Assembly: GCA_014802015.1 (NCBI GenBank)
Contig: JAAVDB010000033.1
Location: 1-46,424 of the forward strand
Source: Bacteroides sp.
GTDB lineage: Bacteria; Bacteroidota; Bacteroidia; Bacteroidales; Muribaculaceae
Direction of reading: 5' to 3'
DNA length: 46,424 nt
Shown: positions 1-8,738 of the stretch, in pieces
Numbering within the stretch: position 1 is the first letter of the stretch
Layout: every line of letters starts with the position of its first letter
Notes under the pieces: model-generated
Seen by the model: the letters and a program-made list of their open reading frames with translations, nothing else
Told to the model about the DNA's origin: nothing
Databases searched by the model: none
Program-made: the position numbers and the translations under genes

Positions 1-2
1 AT

Positions 3-116
3 GTATCGTTCGACCAGGCACTTACCTACATCAACTGCCGCTTCAACCAGATCACCGATTTCCGCAACATCGCTTGCCCCAACCTCAGAATGGTGGCTTG
101 CCAGTGGAACTTCTGA
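3..116 (+). CDS. C-terminal end of a leucine-rich-repeat-like protein (partial)
   Basis: The reading frame is open from the left edge and stops with TGA at 114-116, so only about 37 residues are visible. The residues show an L-x-x-I-x-C-x-x-N-x-I spacing followed by a second N-L-x-x-V turn. This resembles the ladder of leucine-rich repeats in secreted Bacteroidales proteins. A rho-independent terminator follows at once, which supports this as a true gene end. Function cannot be assigned from so little sequence. Confidence 0.5.
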   Translation, partial: VSFDQALTYINCRFNQITDFRNIACPNLRMVACQWNF

Positions 117-156
117 TCAGACTGACGACTTGATAAACCTATTGACTTAAATAATT

Positions 157-196
157 GCTTCCGGCTGCTCACGATGGGCGGCCGGAATTTTTTTTT
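157..196 (+). terminator. Rho-independent terminator after the LRR-like gene
   Basis: The arms TTCCGGC (159-165) and GCCGGAA (181-187) form a stem, followed by nine T residues (188-196). It lies 40 bp after the stop of the partial leading gene. Confidence 0.85.
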
Positions 197-240
197 GTGC
201 CTTTGCGACATTATCGCACCTTTCGGGCTGATCCGTGGTG

Positions 241-248
241 TAACTTTG
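241..248 (+). promoter_or_regulatory. Possible -7 promoter box for the gene at 270
   Basis: TAACTTTG matches the Bacteroidetes TAnnTTTG box and lies 21 bp before the ATG at 270. I see no good TTTG box at the usual distance upstream, so this is tentative. Confidence 0.4.
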
Positions 249-269
249 CGCTATAATTCAGTTAAGACT

Positions 270-1064
270 ATGAAAAAATCATTACACACTATGGCGAATA
301 ATCGTCCTATTTCCGAAAAGGCATACGAAGGTTTCAGACAACGTATCATAGAGGTCAACCGGGTCTTTGGCCATGATCCTGTGGATATGCTCACGATGCT
401 TGAAGATTATCTGTCGGAAGGCAGATACGGCGGCCGGGGCTACAGCGTTACCGACAGGTGCGCGTTTGAGGTAATAAAGTATGAGATAGACCGTGCCAGG
501 GAGCGTTCGGCTCGTGCACGGGCCCGCGCACGCATGCGACGCGAGCGTAAGCTTGCCGAGCAGAGGGAGCGTGCGTACATGCAGAGACTTGAGGCTGAAC
601 AGCGTGCGGCTGAGACTCCGTTGCCCGATAAAATAGAAGCTGACGTCCCCGCGGAGGGAACGTCAGCCGAGTGTGTATCAGTAGAGAATGTCTCTGATGT
701 ATCAGTATTGCAGGTAGATGAACGGCACGATGTCGCTCGAACGAACCTGTATGGCTATGAGCAGTACAGCCGCAAGCGCTATGGTCTGAAGGATGACGGG
801 CGATGCCATGAATCCGCGTTTCACCGGAGAAGTGACGCTCGTCGGCAGGATGTGCACCACGTATCCGATGACGATGGCGAGAACGATGGTGAAATAGCTC
901 TCGACAAACTGCGGTGCTACCGACGGGTGGAAGTCATAGATAATCTGGTGCCACATGGTGCTGACATCCTCCATCGAGGGAGCACGGAACAGCATGAATG
1001 TGGCCGCTATGAGCAGAAAGGTGACGATGACGCTGAATCCGCGCATCACGGGCGCGAATCGTGA
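270..1064 (+). CDS. Unrecognised charged protein; C-terminal half overlaps MBOAT gene antisense
   Basis: I do not recognise this protein. The first ~115 residues look genuine: a helical N-terminal region, then a strongly basic and acidic stretch rich in R, A and E (about residues 70-115) that is probably a coiled coil. A second ATG at 291 is an alternative start. A TAnnTTTG box lies upstream and the preceding gene ends in a terminator, so it is probably transcribed alone. The frame then runs 363 bp into the oppositely oriented acyltransferase gene. That part has the low-complexity look of an antisense shadow. The true protein may end near 640-700, with a lost stop or a frameshift, or it may really be 264 residues. 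Confidence 0.5.
   Translation: MKKSLHTMANNRPISEKAYEGFRQRIIEVNRVFGHDPVDMLTMLEDYLSEGRYGGRGYSVTDRCAFEVIKYEIDRARERSARARARARMRRERKLAEQRERAYMQRLEAEQRAAETPLPDKIEADVPAEGTSAECVSVENVSDVSVLQVDERHDVARTNLYGYEQYSRKRYGLKDDGRCHESAFHRRSDARRQDVHHVSDDDGENDGEIALDKLRCYRRVEVIDNLVPHGADILHRGSTEQHECGRYEQKGDDDAESAHHGRES
639..667 (-). terminator. Hairpin terminator of the MBOAT operon
   Basis: GCTGACGT (639-646) pairs perfectly with ACGTCAGC (660-667), and inner C/G pairs extend the stem. On the minus strand it sits 35 bp past the acyltransferase stop and is followed by a U-rich stretch. It lies inside the plus-strand reading frame of the preceding entry. Confidence 0.65.
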
Positions 1065-2309
1065 GGGTACGGTCACCATCTCTACCTGGCCCGACTCGGT
1101 GACGATGGTTTCGGTGACTGTGGCCGAGGGGAGCAGGCCTGCGACTGACTTGTGGATCACAAGCAGAGCGCCGTGAGCCGCGCCCCAGATCACGTACATC
1201 CATGAGGCTCCGTGCCAGAAGCCGCCGATGACCATCGTGGCAAACTGGTTGAAGTAGGCGCGGGGCTTGGAGCAGCGGTTGCCTCCTAACGGTATGTACA
1301 CGTAATCGCGCAGCCATGTGGAGAGCGATATGTGCCAGCGGTGCCAGAACTCGGTGGGGCTCGATGCCTTGAACGGGGCATTGAAATTCTCCTTGAATCT
1401 GTAGCCGAGCAGCAGGGCTATACCGATGGCTATGTCACTGTAGCCCGAGAAGTCGCAGTAGAGCTGTATGGTGAAGCCGAAGGTGGCCATCATGTTCTCG
1501 AATCCGCTGTAGAGGGCCGGGTTGTCAAAGACTCGGTCGACGAAGTTGCCTGAGATAAAGTCGGCTATCACCATCTTCTTGATGATGCCGAGCATGATGA
1601 GATAGATGCCCTCGGATGTCATGTCACGTGTCGGCACGGGATTGGCCTTGATCTGCGGCAGCATATCCTTGGCACGCACCACGGGACCCGCCAGCAGCGG
1701 CGGGAAGAAGGTGAGAAAGAACAGATAGTCGAGCGGATTGCGGCACGCATCGGTGTGGCCGCGATAGATGTCGACTATGTAGCTGATGGACCGGAACGTG
1801 AAGAATGATATGCCGGCGGGGAGTAAGACGTTGATCGGGTCGATGTGCGAGGTGAAGAACTCGTTGAACGTGTTGATGAGCAGACTGAAGTATTTGAAGT
1901 AGGCCAGCAGTCCGACATTGACGCACACGTTGAGCGCCACGATCGATTTCATCACGGCACCGCGTCCGCGACTGAGTGACCGTGCCCTCTGCATGCACAG
2001 GCCGAGGATGTAATCGCTCACGGCCACGCCGAGGAGTATCAGGTAGCTCTGTCCTGATGTCTTGTAGTAGAAATAGAGCGAGAAGAGTATGACGAACAGC
2101 ATCCTCGGCACTCGCCAGGGACGCAGCAGTCTGTACACGATGACAAAGAGCGTGAAGAGTATCAGAAACAGGCCCGTGTTGAACAGCATCGGCTGACGGC
2201 TGTCGTACACCAGGAGGTCTGCGAGGCGTCCGAGGTCAATGCCGAGTCCGTCGATATGGGCGAGGAGTGTATTGTATAGCTCTGTGAGTCGGGTGAAAAT
2301 ATGTTCCAC
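702..2309 (-). CDS. MBOAT family O-acyltransferase (AlgI/DltB type)
   Basis: This is a polytopic inner-membrane acyltransferase of 535 residues, the usual size for the AlgI/DltB/PatA group. These proteins move acyl groups, normally acetyl, across the membrane onto extracellular glycans or lipids. Visible family marks are WHRWH at residues 322-326, with the following L-R-D-Y-V-Y-I-P-L-G-G block, and GGFWHGASW at 362-370, whose His366 is the expected catalytic histidine. Hydrophobic segments run throughout. The start appears to be GTG (2307-2309). It is the last gene of a run and follows two SGNH-fold proteins, the usual partners that finish the acyl transfer. The acceptor cannot be read from the sequence. 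Confidence 0.9.
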   Translation of the reverse strand: MEHIFTRLTELYNTLLAHIDGLGIDLGRLADLLVYDSRQPMLFNTGLFLILFTLFVIVYRLLRPWRVPRMLFVILFSLYFYYKTSGQSYLILLGVAVSDYILGLCMQRARSLSRGRGAVMKSIVALNVCVNVGLLAYFKYFSLLINTFNEFFTSHIDPINVLLPAGISFFTFRSISYIVDIYRGHTDACRNPLDYLFFLTFFPPLLAGPVVRAKDMLPQIKANPVPTRDMTSEGIYLIMLGIIKKMVIADFISGNFVDRVFDNPALYSGFENMMATFGFTIQLYCDFSGYSDIAIGIALLLGYRFKENFNAPFKASSPTEFWHRWHISLSTWLRDYVYIPLGGNRCSKPRAYFNQFATMVIGGFWHGASWMYVIWGAAHGALLVIHKSVAGLLPSATVTETIVTESGQVEMVTVPSRFAPVMRGFSVIVTFLLIAATFMLFRAPSMEDVSTMWHQIIYDFHPSVAPQFVESYFTIVLAIVIGYVVHILPTSVTSPVKRGFMASPVILQTIALAAVLLIAIQVRSSDIVPFIYLQY

Positions 2310-2387
2310 TTTTGCTATCAGATTATAGACGGTTATATCTTTAGGTTATAAGTCTGTGTGTCGTTAGTTATGGGGGGCCGGAGGGGA

Positions 2388-3719
2388 TTACCTGACGGCA
2401 TCCATGAGAGCCTCGTACAGCAGGCGGCCCTCGATGTCATATCCGCTGCGGGTGTGATGCACACGGTCCTTGGCAAACAGATTGTTATTGATCCATGATG
2501 TGCTCGCGCCCTGCCCGCCGGCCACTTCATACCAGTCGTAGACGGCTATGCCGTTAGCCTTGCCGTAGTCGAGGATGGCTTTGCGCAGCGGAGCGATGTT
2601 GTTGTTGACGGTGTAGGAGCGTGACGAGCGGCGTACGGTGCGGTATTTGCCCTTCTTGTTCTTGACGCGTACTTTCTTGGTGGTCGTGACGCTGCGGTGA
2701 CACTCCATCGGGGTGGTGAGCAGGATTGCGGCTTTGGGATTGGCCGCGCGGATATTCTTGACCAGACGGTTGACCGACGATGTGAACTGGGGCACGTTGA
2801 GTTTGCCGAACGCTTCGTTGGTGCCGAGCGATATGATGACAAGTTCGGGCGACAGGGGGCTGATACCGGCACCGACGTTACCGATGCGGTTGTAGGTCTC
2901 GTAGGCGGCTCCGTTGTTGCCGATTGCGTGGTAGAACAGGCCGGGGCGGTCGCCTGAGAGGGATGCGCCGAACACTGTCAGGTCACCGGCCGAGGCGAAG
3001 TTGACGGTCACACCTGTCTGAGGTGCTGTCAGCAGTATCTGGGTGTAGTCGCGTGAGGGGATGGCGCGGAAATCTATCCTGTTGCCCTCATCGTCGGTGA
3101 CACTGTTGACGGTCAGTTTGCCGTTGTGAAAGATGGTGAGTGACGAGAACGGGTTGTAGTCATCGCGGTCAGCGGTGCCGACGGTGATCTCCGAACTGCT
3201 CGTCACGGGGCGTATGGAGGTGCCGGTGAATCCCATGGTGTGTCGCCACGCCGAGCTCATCAGTTTGGCCGGAGTCCATGAGTGACGGCTCTGGAACACG
3301 TAGTCTCTCGGCTGGTTGGTGCCGCTCATCTTGAGCGGCGTCACGAGGCCTCGCCCGGCGTTGCCGAAGTCATATTGCAGCAGTTCGCGTACGGTGCCGG
3401 TGGTGATGTCGGCCTGGATGTGCGAGTCACCGATGTGTACGATCGACACGGGTGACTTGTTGCTGTGACGCAGTGCCTCGCGCAGAGAGGTCCAGTCGGC
3501 GCCGTTGAGGATGATGTGGTTGGCGTTGGTGTGGATGAACGAGGGGATGGGAATGTCGATGTCATCATCCTCGCCGGGTATCTCGACCGAGCCTGACAGC
3601 ATCTCGGAGGCATCGTCCTCGATCACTTCCTGAGCATACGCGCCGACAGGGCCGCAGAGGCAGATCAGCAGCGCGAGCGCAGGGCGTAATATTATGTCGG
3701 TGTAGTTATGTAGTTTCAT
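2388..3719 (-). CDS. Secreted SGNH/GDSL-type hydrolase or acetyltransferase
   Basis: This 443-residue exported protein has an N-terminal hydrophobic signal segment ending near A-Y-A-Q. Block I is HIGDSHIQAD, with Ser as the nucleophile. A middle block reads I-S-L-G-T-N-E, matching the family GxN motif. A C-terminal D-R-V-H-H-T block supplies the Asp/His pair. A basic K/R-rich insert of about 20 residues lies between blocks III and V. The chosen ATG overlaps the upstream stop as ATGA (3716-3719), so a longer upstream frame is unlikely. It sits between another SGNH protein and the MBOAT acyltransferase, so a role in placing or removing O-acetyl groups in the periplasm is inferred. Confidence 0.85.
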   Translation of the reverse strand: MKLHNYTDIILRPALALLICLCGPVGAYAQEVIEDDASEMLSGSVEIPGEDDDIDIPIPSFIHTNANHIILNGADWTSLREALRHSNKSPVSIVHIGDSHIQADITTGTVRELLQYDFGNAGRGLVTPLKMSGTNQPRDYVFQSRHSWTPAKLMSSAWRHTMGFTGTSIRPVTSSSEITVGTADRDDYNPFSSLTIFHNGKLTVNSVTDDEGNRIDFRAIPSRDYTQILLTAPQTGVTVNFASAGDLTVFGASLSGDRPGLFYHAIGNNGAAYETYNRIGNVGAGISPLSPELVIISLGTNEAFGKLNVPQFTSSVNRLVKNIRAANPKAAILLTTPMECHRSVTTTKKVRVKNKKGKYRTVRRSSRSYTVNNNIAPLRKAILDYGKANGIAVYDWYEVAGGQGASTSWINNNLFAKDRVHHTRSGYDIEGRLLYEALMDAVR

Positions 3720-5104
3720 TTCAGGCTGTTTTGGAGAGCTTGATAGAGGGCATCGGCCAGTCGCGCACCCCCCTTGTGGGTCATGTGTATGTAATCCTTG
3801 TTGATGAGTCCGGCGTTGCACCATTCTACGACGGCACCGTCACCACCCATGGCCTCGCGCGTGTCCCAGAACAGGCAGTGAGCGCGTCGTGCGGCATCAC
3901 GCTGTGCATCGATCATGGCCGATGCCGTGGCCATCGAGCGCACTGCACCGCCACGCTTCTCGCCACGGTCACCGACGCCCATCAGGAGGATGTCGGCACG
4001 CGGGTAGCACATGCGCACGTGGTTGATGACGTCGACCATGCGGTTGGAGTAGACGGAATAATTCTTCTGGCTCGAAGTCATGGCGTTGATGCCGAACTCA
4101 AGGATTATGAGGTTGTAGTTGATTGTAACACCCATCTCGCGACACAGGCCGGAGTTGATCTTGGTCAGCGTGATGCCCGAGAATCCTCTTGAGGACATAC
4201 AGTCGAGACTCACGCCCGAGGCTCCGTCAAGCCATACACCCAACCCGACGAGACGGGGCGAGGAGGTCTTGAGTTCAAACCGCGTTGTGCTACCGGCAAT
4301 CTCTATACACTGAACGGAGTCGGAGGCTGTGATATTGCGCTCCTCCCATTCGGTATCGGCTGTTTTAACAGAGATTGTACAATTTTCGGGCGCTACGAAC
4401 AGGAATCGCGAGCGTGCCCACTGACGTGTCTGTTCGTAGGCTTTTGTGCCCTCGTATGTGGCTGTGGCCGTGCCTGTGGGTATAGCGTACTGCTCGGCGA
4501 GAAACAGGTATTTGTTTTCGACCTTCTTGTTGGCCATGAATGTTTTCCATCCTGAGCCGCCCTGCTTGACCGAGCGGCGGAATCCGGGGAAGTCCGAGTG
4601 CATGCTCACGTATCCCACACCTTCGCCTCCGTAGGTGCTTTGCAGTTTCTCGCGGAGATCCTGAGTGAAGATGTCCCCCTCGATATAGCTGTCGCCCACG
4701 ACTGCTATGCGAGCCATGCCACCCTGTGCGAGTGCATTGCGCAGCTGGATGAGTCCGACCTGATCGGTGGTATAGTCCTCGATGATCACCAGTTCGCCCT
4801 CGCGCGGTGCCTTGGGGGCGTGTATGATGGTGTCGATGGGGATTGACAGCACCGAGTCGCTGGCCGTGAGCGGGTTGCGCTGCTCGGCCTCCTCCATCGC
4901 CTTGATCAGTTCGGGGTCTACCTGTTCCTGAGCGGTCTCGGTCTCACCGTCCTGTCCCGCCTCGGCGACCTCCTTTAGTATGTCGCTTATGAGTGAGAAG
5001 TCCTTGATGCGGCCTCCGCTCCACTGTGACAGCGGAAGTAACGACAAGATCGCCAGAATGGCGATAGCGAATATTATGATGAGTGTGGGGCTACCTTTTT
5101 TCAT
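3716..5104 (-). CDS. Membrane-anchored SGNH-fold protein
   Basis: The 462 residues begin with an uncleaved-looking transmembrane segment (about residues 7-26) and then an acidic, Q/E-rich linker. SGNH motifs follow: V-V-G-D-S-Y-I-E-G-D (block I), I-L-E-F-G-I-N (block III) and D-Y-I-H-M-T near the C-terminus (block V Asp/His). It lies 19 bp after the menF-like gene and overlaps the next SGNH gene by 4 bp. With the MBOAT gene further on, it fits an AlgJ/AlgX- or PatB-like partner that accepts acyl groups from the membrane protein. That role is inferred from context. Confidence 0.82.
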   Translation of the reverse strand: MKKGSPTLIIIFAIAILAILSLLPLSQWSGGRIKDFSLISDILKEVAEAGQDGETETAQEQVDPELIKAMEEAEQRNPLTASDSVLSIPIDTIIHAPKAPREGELVIIEDYTTDQVGLIQLRNALAQGGMARIAVVGDSYIEGDIFTQDLREKLQSTYGGEGVGYVSMHSDFPGFRRSVKQGGSGWKTFMANKKVENKYLFLAEQYAIPTGTATATYEGTKAYEQTRQWARSRFLFVAPENCTISVKTADTEWEERNITASDSVQCIEIAGSTTRFELKTSSPRLVGLGVWLDGASGVSLDCMSSRGFSGITLTKINSGLCREMGVTINYNLIILEFGINAMTSSQKNYSVYSNRMVDVINHVRMCYPRADILLMGVGDRGEKRGGAVRSMATASAMIDAQRDAARRAHCLFWDTREAMGGDGAVVEWCNAGLINKDYIHMTHKGGARLADALYQALQNSLK

Positions 5105-5123
5105 GTCTTGTTGAAGATGAGTG

Positions 5124-6257
5124 TCAGATAAAGCTGGCCTGTAGTGGTGAGGGAGTGGCGTCGGGTATGCACAGGCTTAATGCTGACATCTTGCGGCCTG
5201 TCTCCTCCCATTCGTCATCGAGCACCGAGTCGGGCATCAGTCCGCCGCCTGCATACAGGTTGTAGACCCATCCGTCGTGCCCGTCGAGCCGGGCCGGTGC
5301 GGCGAATGCGCATCTGAGATTGACGTATACGCGTAGTTTGCCACCCGTGCGGACACCGACGATGCCGCTATAGCATCGGCGCTGGTGTGTCTCGAACGCA
5401 TCGATCTCGGCAATGGCCAGCTGACGCGGCCATCCGGCTACGGCCGGGGTGGGGTTGAGATCGTTGATGATCTGACCGACGCTGTGGATGTCACCGCGCG
5501 CTGTGATGGGTGTGTACAGATGGGTGACGGGTCCGGCCTGAAGTTCGCCGAGCGGGCCGGCGGATACTTCGAGTCCGTGTGAGGCGAGTGTGTCGGTGAT
5601 GAAGCTGACCACTACTTCATGTTCCTGAATATTTTTATTGTCCCATTCGCCCGTGCCGTCGCCTGTAGGGCGTGAGCCGGCAAGCGCCATGGTGCGGATC
5701 TGACCGGAGTCAGTGGCTGACTCAAGCAGCAGCTCAGGTGTGGCACCGAGCCATACGCCTGTCTCGGGCGTGAAACAGAGGTAACGGAATGCTGTAGGTG
5801 AGTGGCGGAAGTATTCGTCGGCCACATCGGTGATGTCGGCACCTGACCACAGTGCTTCGTGGCGCGACAAGACCACCTTGCCGCCGTCCTTGCGCAGACG
5901 GCGTGTCATGTTGCGGTAGGCTTCGTCATAACTGACGCGGCGTGTGGAGGTGAGGTAGGGGCGCTCGCACGGTGCGTCATACATGACGTCGGGGTGCGAG
6001 GCTATGTATTCGATGACCTGAGCCTCGTCCATGACGGCGTTGATGCCGGCCATGTATGGCTCGTCGGATGCGAAACGGCTGATGAAGAAGCAGTCGGCTC
6101 CGTCGGTCACGATGCCGGGATGTGACTCGCCCCTGTCATCGGGGAGCGATGCCATGAATTGCGGGACATCACTGCCTGGCAGCACGTATATGGCGAACGG
6201 TATGTTGTGCCTGAGGCATTCACGGATGCCCTGGGCCTGCAGCATGGTTATCAGCAT
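5124..6257 (-). CDS. menF: Isochorismate synthase (chorismate-binding enzyme)
   Basis: This enzyme converts chorismate to isochorismate, the first committed step toward menaquinone, the main quinone of Bacteroidales. The C-terminal two thirds carry chorismate-binding family motifs: G-S-R-P-T-G-D-G, then a conserved N-I-Q-E-H-E-V-V, then P-T-P-A-V-A-G-W-P, and E-x-x-x-x-E-T-H-Q-R-R-C-Y-S-G. At 377 residues it is slightly short for MenF because of a reduced N-terminal half, which is usual in this phylum. Its first codons overlap the end of rimO by 7 bp, so the two are translated together. No other men genes are in the window. EntC or a salicylate synthase are less likely alternatives. Confidence 0.88.
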   Translation of the reverse strand: MLITMLQAQGIRECLRHNIPFAIYVLPGSDVPQFMASLPDDRGESHPGIVTDGADCFFISRFASDEPYMAGINAVMDEAQVIEYIASHPDVMYDAPCERPYLTSTRRVSYDEAYRNMTRRLRKDGGKVVLSRHEALWSGADITDVADEYFRHSPTAFRYLCFTPETGVWLGATPELLLESATDSGQIRTMALAGSRPTGDGTGEWDNKNIQEHEVVVSFITDTLASHGLEVSAGPLGELQAGPVTHLYTPITARGDIHSVGQIINDLNPTPAVAGWPRQLAIAEIDAFETHQRRCYSGIVGVRTGGKLRVYVNLRCAFAAPARLDGHDGWVYNLYAGGGLMPDSVLDDEWEETGRKMSALSLCIPDATPSPLQASFI

Positions 6258-7585
6258 CTATCTCCTGCGGTGGTGTTTTCGTATGGTGCGCCTGCCAGTT
6301 CAAACGGATAGGCCGTACGTATGATTACGTCGGCGAATGAGCCGCGGGCAAGCGGTATGGTTTTTTCAATCAGGACTTCGGGGTCTACCTCGGGCGAGTC
6401 ATACTGTGTGCGGCCCACGTAGCAGTCAGGCTCCTCACGGTCGATGATGACGCGCTGCACGGTGCCAACCTTCGTGTCCTGTATCTCCTGTGAGATCTCT
6501 TCCTGTAGTGCCATCAGGCGTGCCAGACGCTCCTGCTTGACCTCGTCGGGGATGTCATCGGAGTAATGGCGCGCGGCGTAGGTGTCATCCTCCTCGCAGT
6601 AGGCGAATGCGCCCATGCGCTCGAAGCGCTGTTCGCGCACGAAGTCCATCAGTTCTTCAAATTCTTTCTCGCCCTCGCCCGGAAATCCTACCATCAGCGT
6701 GGTGCGCAGATGTATCCCCGGCACGCGGCGGCGTATCTCGGCCAGAAGGGCGCGTGTCTCTGCGCCGGTGATGTGGCGGCGCATGTTGGAGAGGACACTG
6801 TCGGAGATGTGCTGGAGCGCGATGTCAAGATAGCGGCATACGTTGGGGCGCGAGGCCATGACGTCGAGCAGATCCATGGGAAATTCGTTGGGGTAGGCGT
6901 AGTGCAGACGTATCCACTCCACACCTTCGACATCGGCGATGGCGTCGACCAGCCGGGCGATGGAGGGACGGTCGTAGAGGTCTCGGCCGTATGAGGTGAG
7001 ATCCTGGGCGATGACGTTAAATTCCTTCACGCCGCGGGACACGAGCATGCGGACCTCCTCGACGATCTCGTCGATGTCACGCGAACGGTAGCGTCCTGTG
7101 ATGAGGGGGATGGCGCAGAATGCGCAGAAGCGGTCACACCCTTCGGCTATCTTCAGATAGGCGTGATGGCGTGGCGTGGTGAGCACGCGGTCGTAAGGCG
7201 CGGAGCCGGGGTGCAGACGTGATAGGTCGGTGGCGAGTGCGGGCCAGTCGGTCTTGCCGTACCATCGGTCTACCTCGGGGAGCTCGGGGGGCAGGTCGTC
7301 GGGATAACGCTGTGACAGGCACCCCATGACGTAGAGTCCGTGGATGCGTCCCTGGCGGCGCAATTCTGCCCACGAGAGTATCTCGTTGATGGATTCCTCC
7401 TTGGCGTCACCGATGAATCCGCATGTGTTGATGACGACGTGACGCTCGGTGTCGGAGTCGAGAAATGTTTCGTCCGGCTCGGCGATGACGTCGTAGCCGA
7501 CGCTCTCAAGCATCTTCATCAGGCGCTCCGAGTCGACAAGATTCTTGGAGCATCCGAGTGATATTACAGCTACTGTGCCGGCCAT
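6251..7585 (-). CDS. rimO: Ribosomal protein S12 methylthiotransferase RimO
   Basis: This radical-SAM enzyme adds a methylthio group to a conserved aspartate of ribosomal protein S12. The N-terminal UPF0004 domain keeps its three cluster cysteines (Cys12 in S-L-G-C-S-K-N, Cys55, Cys89). The radical-SAM motif CxxxCxxC is at Cys150, Cys154 and Cys157. A TRAM domain forms the C-terminus. The 444 residues match the family length. The opening S-L-G-C-S-K-N and the S-S/T-G-R-D area favour RimO over MiaB. It shares one base with the ftsY stop, a common Bacteroidetes pairing. Confidence 0.95.
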   Translation of the reverse strand: MAGTVAVISLGCSKNLVDSERLMKMLESVGYDVIAEPDETFLDSDTERHVVINTCGFIGDAKEESINEILSWAELRRQGRIHGLYVMGCLSQRYPDDLPPELPEVDRWYGKTDWPALATDLSRLHPGSAPYDRVLTTPRHHAYLKIAEGCDRFCAFCAIPLITGRYRSRDIDEIVEEVRMLVSRGVKEFNVIAQDLTSYGRDLYDRPSIARLVDAIADVEGVEWIRLHYAYPNEFPMDLLDVMASRPNVCRYLDIALQHISDSVLSNMRRHITGAETRALLAEIRRRVPGIHLRTTLMVGFPGEGEKEFEELMDFVREQRFERMGAFAYCEEDDTYAARHYSDDIPDEVKQERLARLMALQEEISQEIQDTKVGTVQRVIIDREEPDCYVGRTQYDSPEVDPEVLIEKTIPLARGSFADVIIRTAYPFELAGAPYENTTAGDRC

Positions 7586-8553
7586 TATTTCTTTTCACCG
7601 AATAGTGATTCGACGAATGCGCGTTTGTCAAACACCTGGAGGTCATCAATTTTCTCGCCAAGTCCGATATATTTTACCGGTATCCTGAACTGGTCGCTGA
7701 TGCCGATGACGACGCCGCCCTTGGCGGTGCCGTCGAGCTTGGTGATGGCGAGTTCGTTGACCTGTGTGGCTGCTACGAACTGACGGGCCTGTTCGAAGGC
7801 GTTCTGTCCGGTCGAGCCGTCGAGGACGAGGAGCACTTCGTGGGGGGCGTCGGGGATGAGTTTCTGCATCACGCTCTTGACCTTTGTAAGCTCGTCCATG
7901 AGTCCCTTCTTGTTGTGCAGACGTCCGGCGGTGTCGATAATCACCACATCGACGTCATTTGCGATGGCGCTCTGGAGTGTGTCAAAGGCTACGGATGCGG
8001 GGTCGGCACCGATCTTCTGCTTGATGACGGGTACGTCGGCGCGACGGCCCCACTCTTCGAGCTGTTCGATGGCTGCGGCGCGGAATGTGTCGGCTGCGCC
8101 GAGCATCACTTTGTTGCCGGCGCGTTTGAACTGGGCGGCCATCTTGCCGATGGTCGTGGTCTTGCCTGCGCCGTTGACGCCTACCACCATTATTACGTGC
8201 GGACGGTTGCCGGGAGGGAGTGTGAAGTCTTCGAGCGAAGAGTTCTCGCCGTTCTCGGCAAGCATATCGGAAATTTCCTCGCACAGCAGACGGTTGAGTT
8301 CGGAGGCTCCGACATATTTGTCACGGGCTACGCGTGCCTGGAGACGGTCGATGATACGAAGGGTGGTGTCGACACCTACGTCAGAGGTCACGAATACCTC
8401 TTCGAGATTGTCGAGTACGTCGTCATCGACGGTCGATTTGCCGGCGATGGCGTGTGAGATGCGGTCGAGCAGGCCGCGTTGAGTCTTTTCGAGACCCTTG
8501 TCGAGGGTCTCCTGCTTCTCTTTTTTGCGCGAAAACAGGTCAAACAGTCCCAT
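7585..8553 (-). CDS. ftsY: Signal recognition particle receptor FtsY
   Basis: FtsY is the SRP receptor GTPase that docks ribosome-nascent chain complexes at the inner membrane. The 322 residues have a short basic N-terminal helix, an NG domain with G-V-N-G-A-G-K-T-T-T (G1), D-T-A-A/R-type D-T-A-G-R-L (G3) and T-K-L-D-G-T-A-K-G-G (G4 and beyond). There is no long acidic A domain, which is normal for Bacteroidetes. A strong consensus promoter lies about 26 bp upstream of the ATG, so this gene probably opens the minus-strand operon running to the MBOAT gene. Confidence 0.96.
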   Translation of the reverse strand: MGLFDLFSRKKEKQETLDKGLEKTQRGLLDRISHAIAGKSTVDDDVLDNLEEVFVTSDVGVDTTLRIIDRLQARVARDKYVGASELNRLLCEEISDMLAENGENSSLEDFTLPPGNRPHVIMVVGVNGAGKTTTIGKMAAQFKRAGNKVMLGAADTFRAAAIEQLEEWGRRADVPVIKQKIGADPASVAFDTLQSAIANDVDVVIIDTAGRLHNKKGLMDELTKVKSVMQKLIPDAPHEVLLVLDGSTGQNAFEQARQFVAATQVNELAITKLDGTAKGGVVIGISDQFRIPVKYIGLGEKIDDLQVFDKRAFVESLFGEKK

Positions 8554-8578
8554 ATAATCAGCATGAAAAATTGGAATG

Positions 8579-8609
8579 CAAAGTTAGTGATTTTTCCTAA
8601 CACACACAA
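8579..8609 (-). promoter_or_regulatory. Promoter of the ftsY operon
   Basis: On the minus strand, TTG (8607-8609), a 20-bp spacer and TAACTTTG (8579-8586) match the Bacteroidetes housekeeping promoter. The expected start of transcription is just ahead of the ftsY ATG. Confidence 0.8.
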
Positions 8610-8652
8610 CTATAATTATTTCATCGGTGAGATATTGAATATGTGTAAGAAA

Positions 8653-8685
8653 TCAGCCGGCTGTCGTGGGGGAGACAGTCGGCTG
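8653..8685 (-). terminator. Hairpin terminator after the thioredoxin-fold gene
   Basis: Arms at 8653-8665 and 8673-8685 pair at 12 of 13 positions around a 7-base loop. The hairpin lies 54 bp after the stop at 8739, before the ftsY promoter. The T-run after it is weak. Confidence 0.65.
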
Positions 8686-8738
8686 ATCGGTATGTTTTAC
8701 AATGATATATGTGTTATATATCACGTCGTGTGGGGCGA

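Noticed and set aside
7840-8482. Two ~205-residue plus-strand frames inside ftsY
   Set aside because: Both are shadows of the FtsY GTPase domain.
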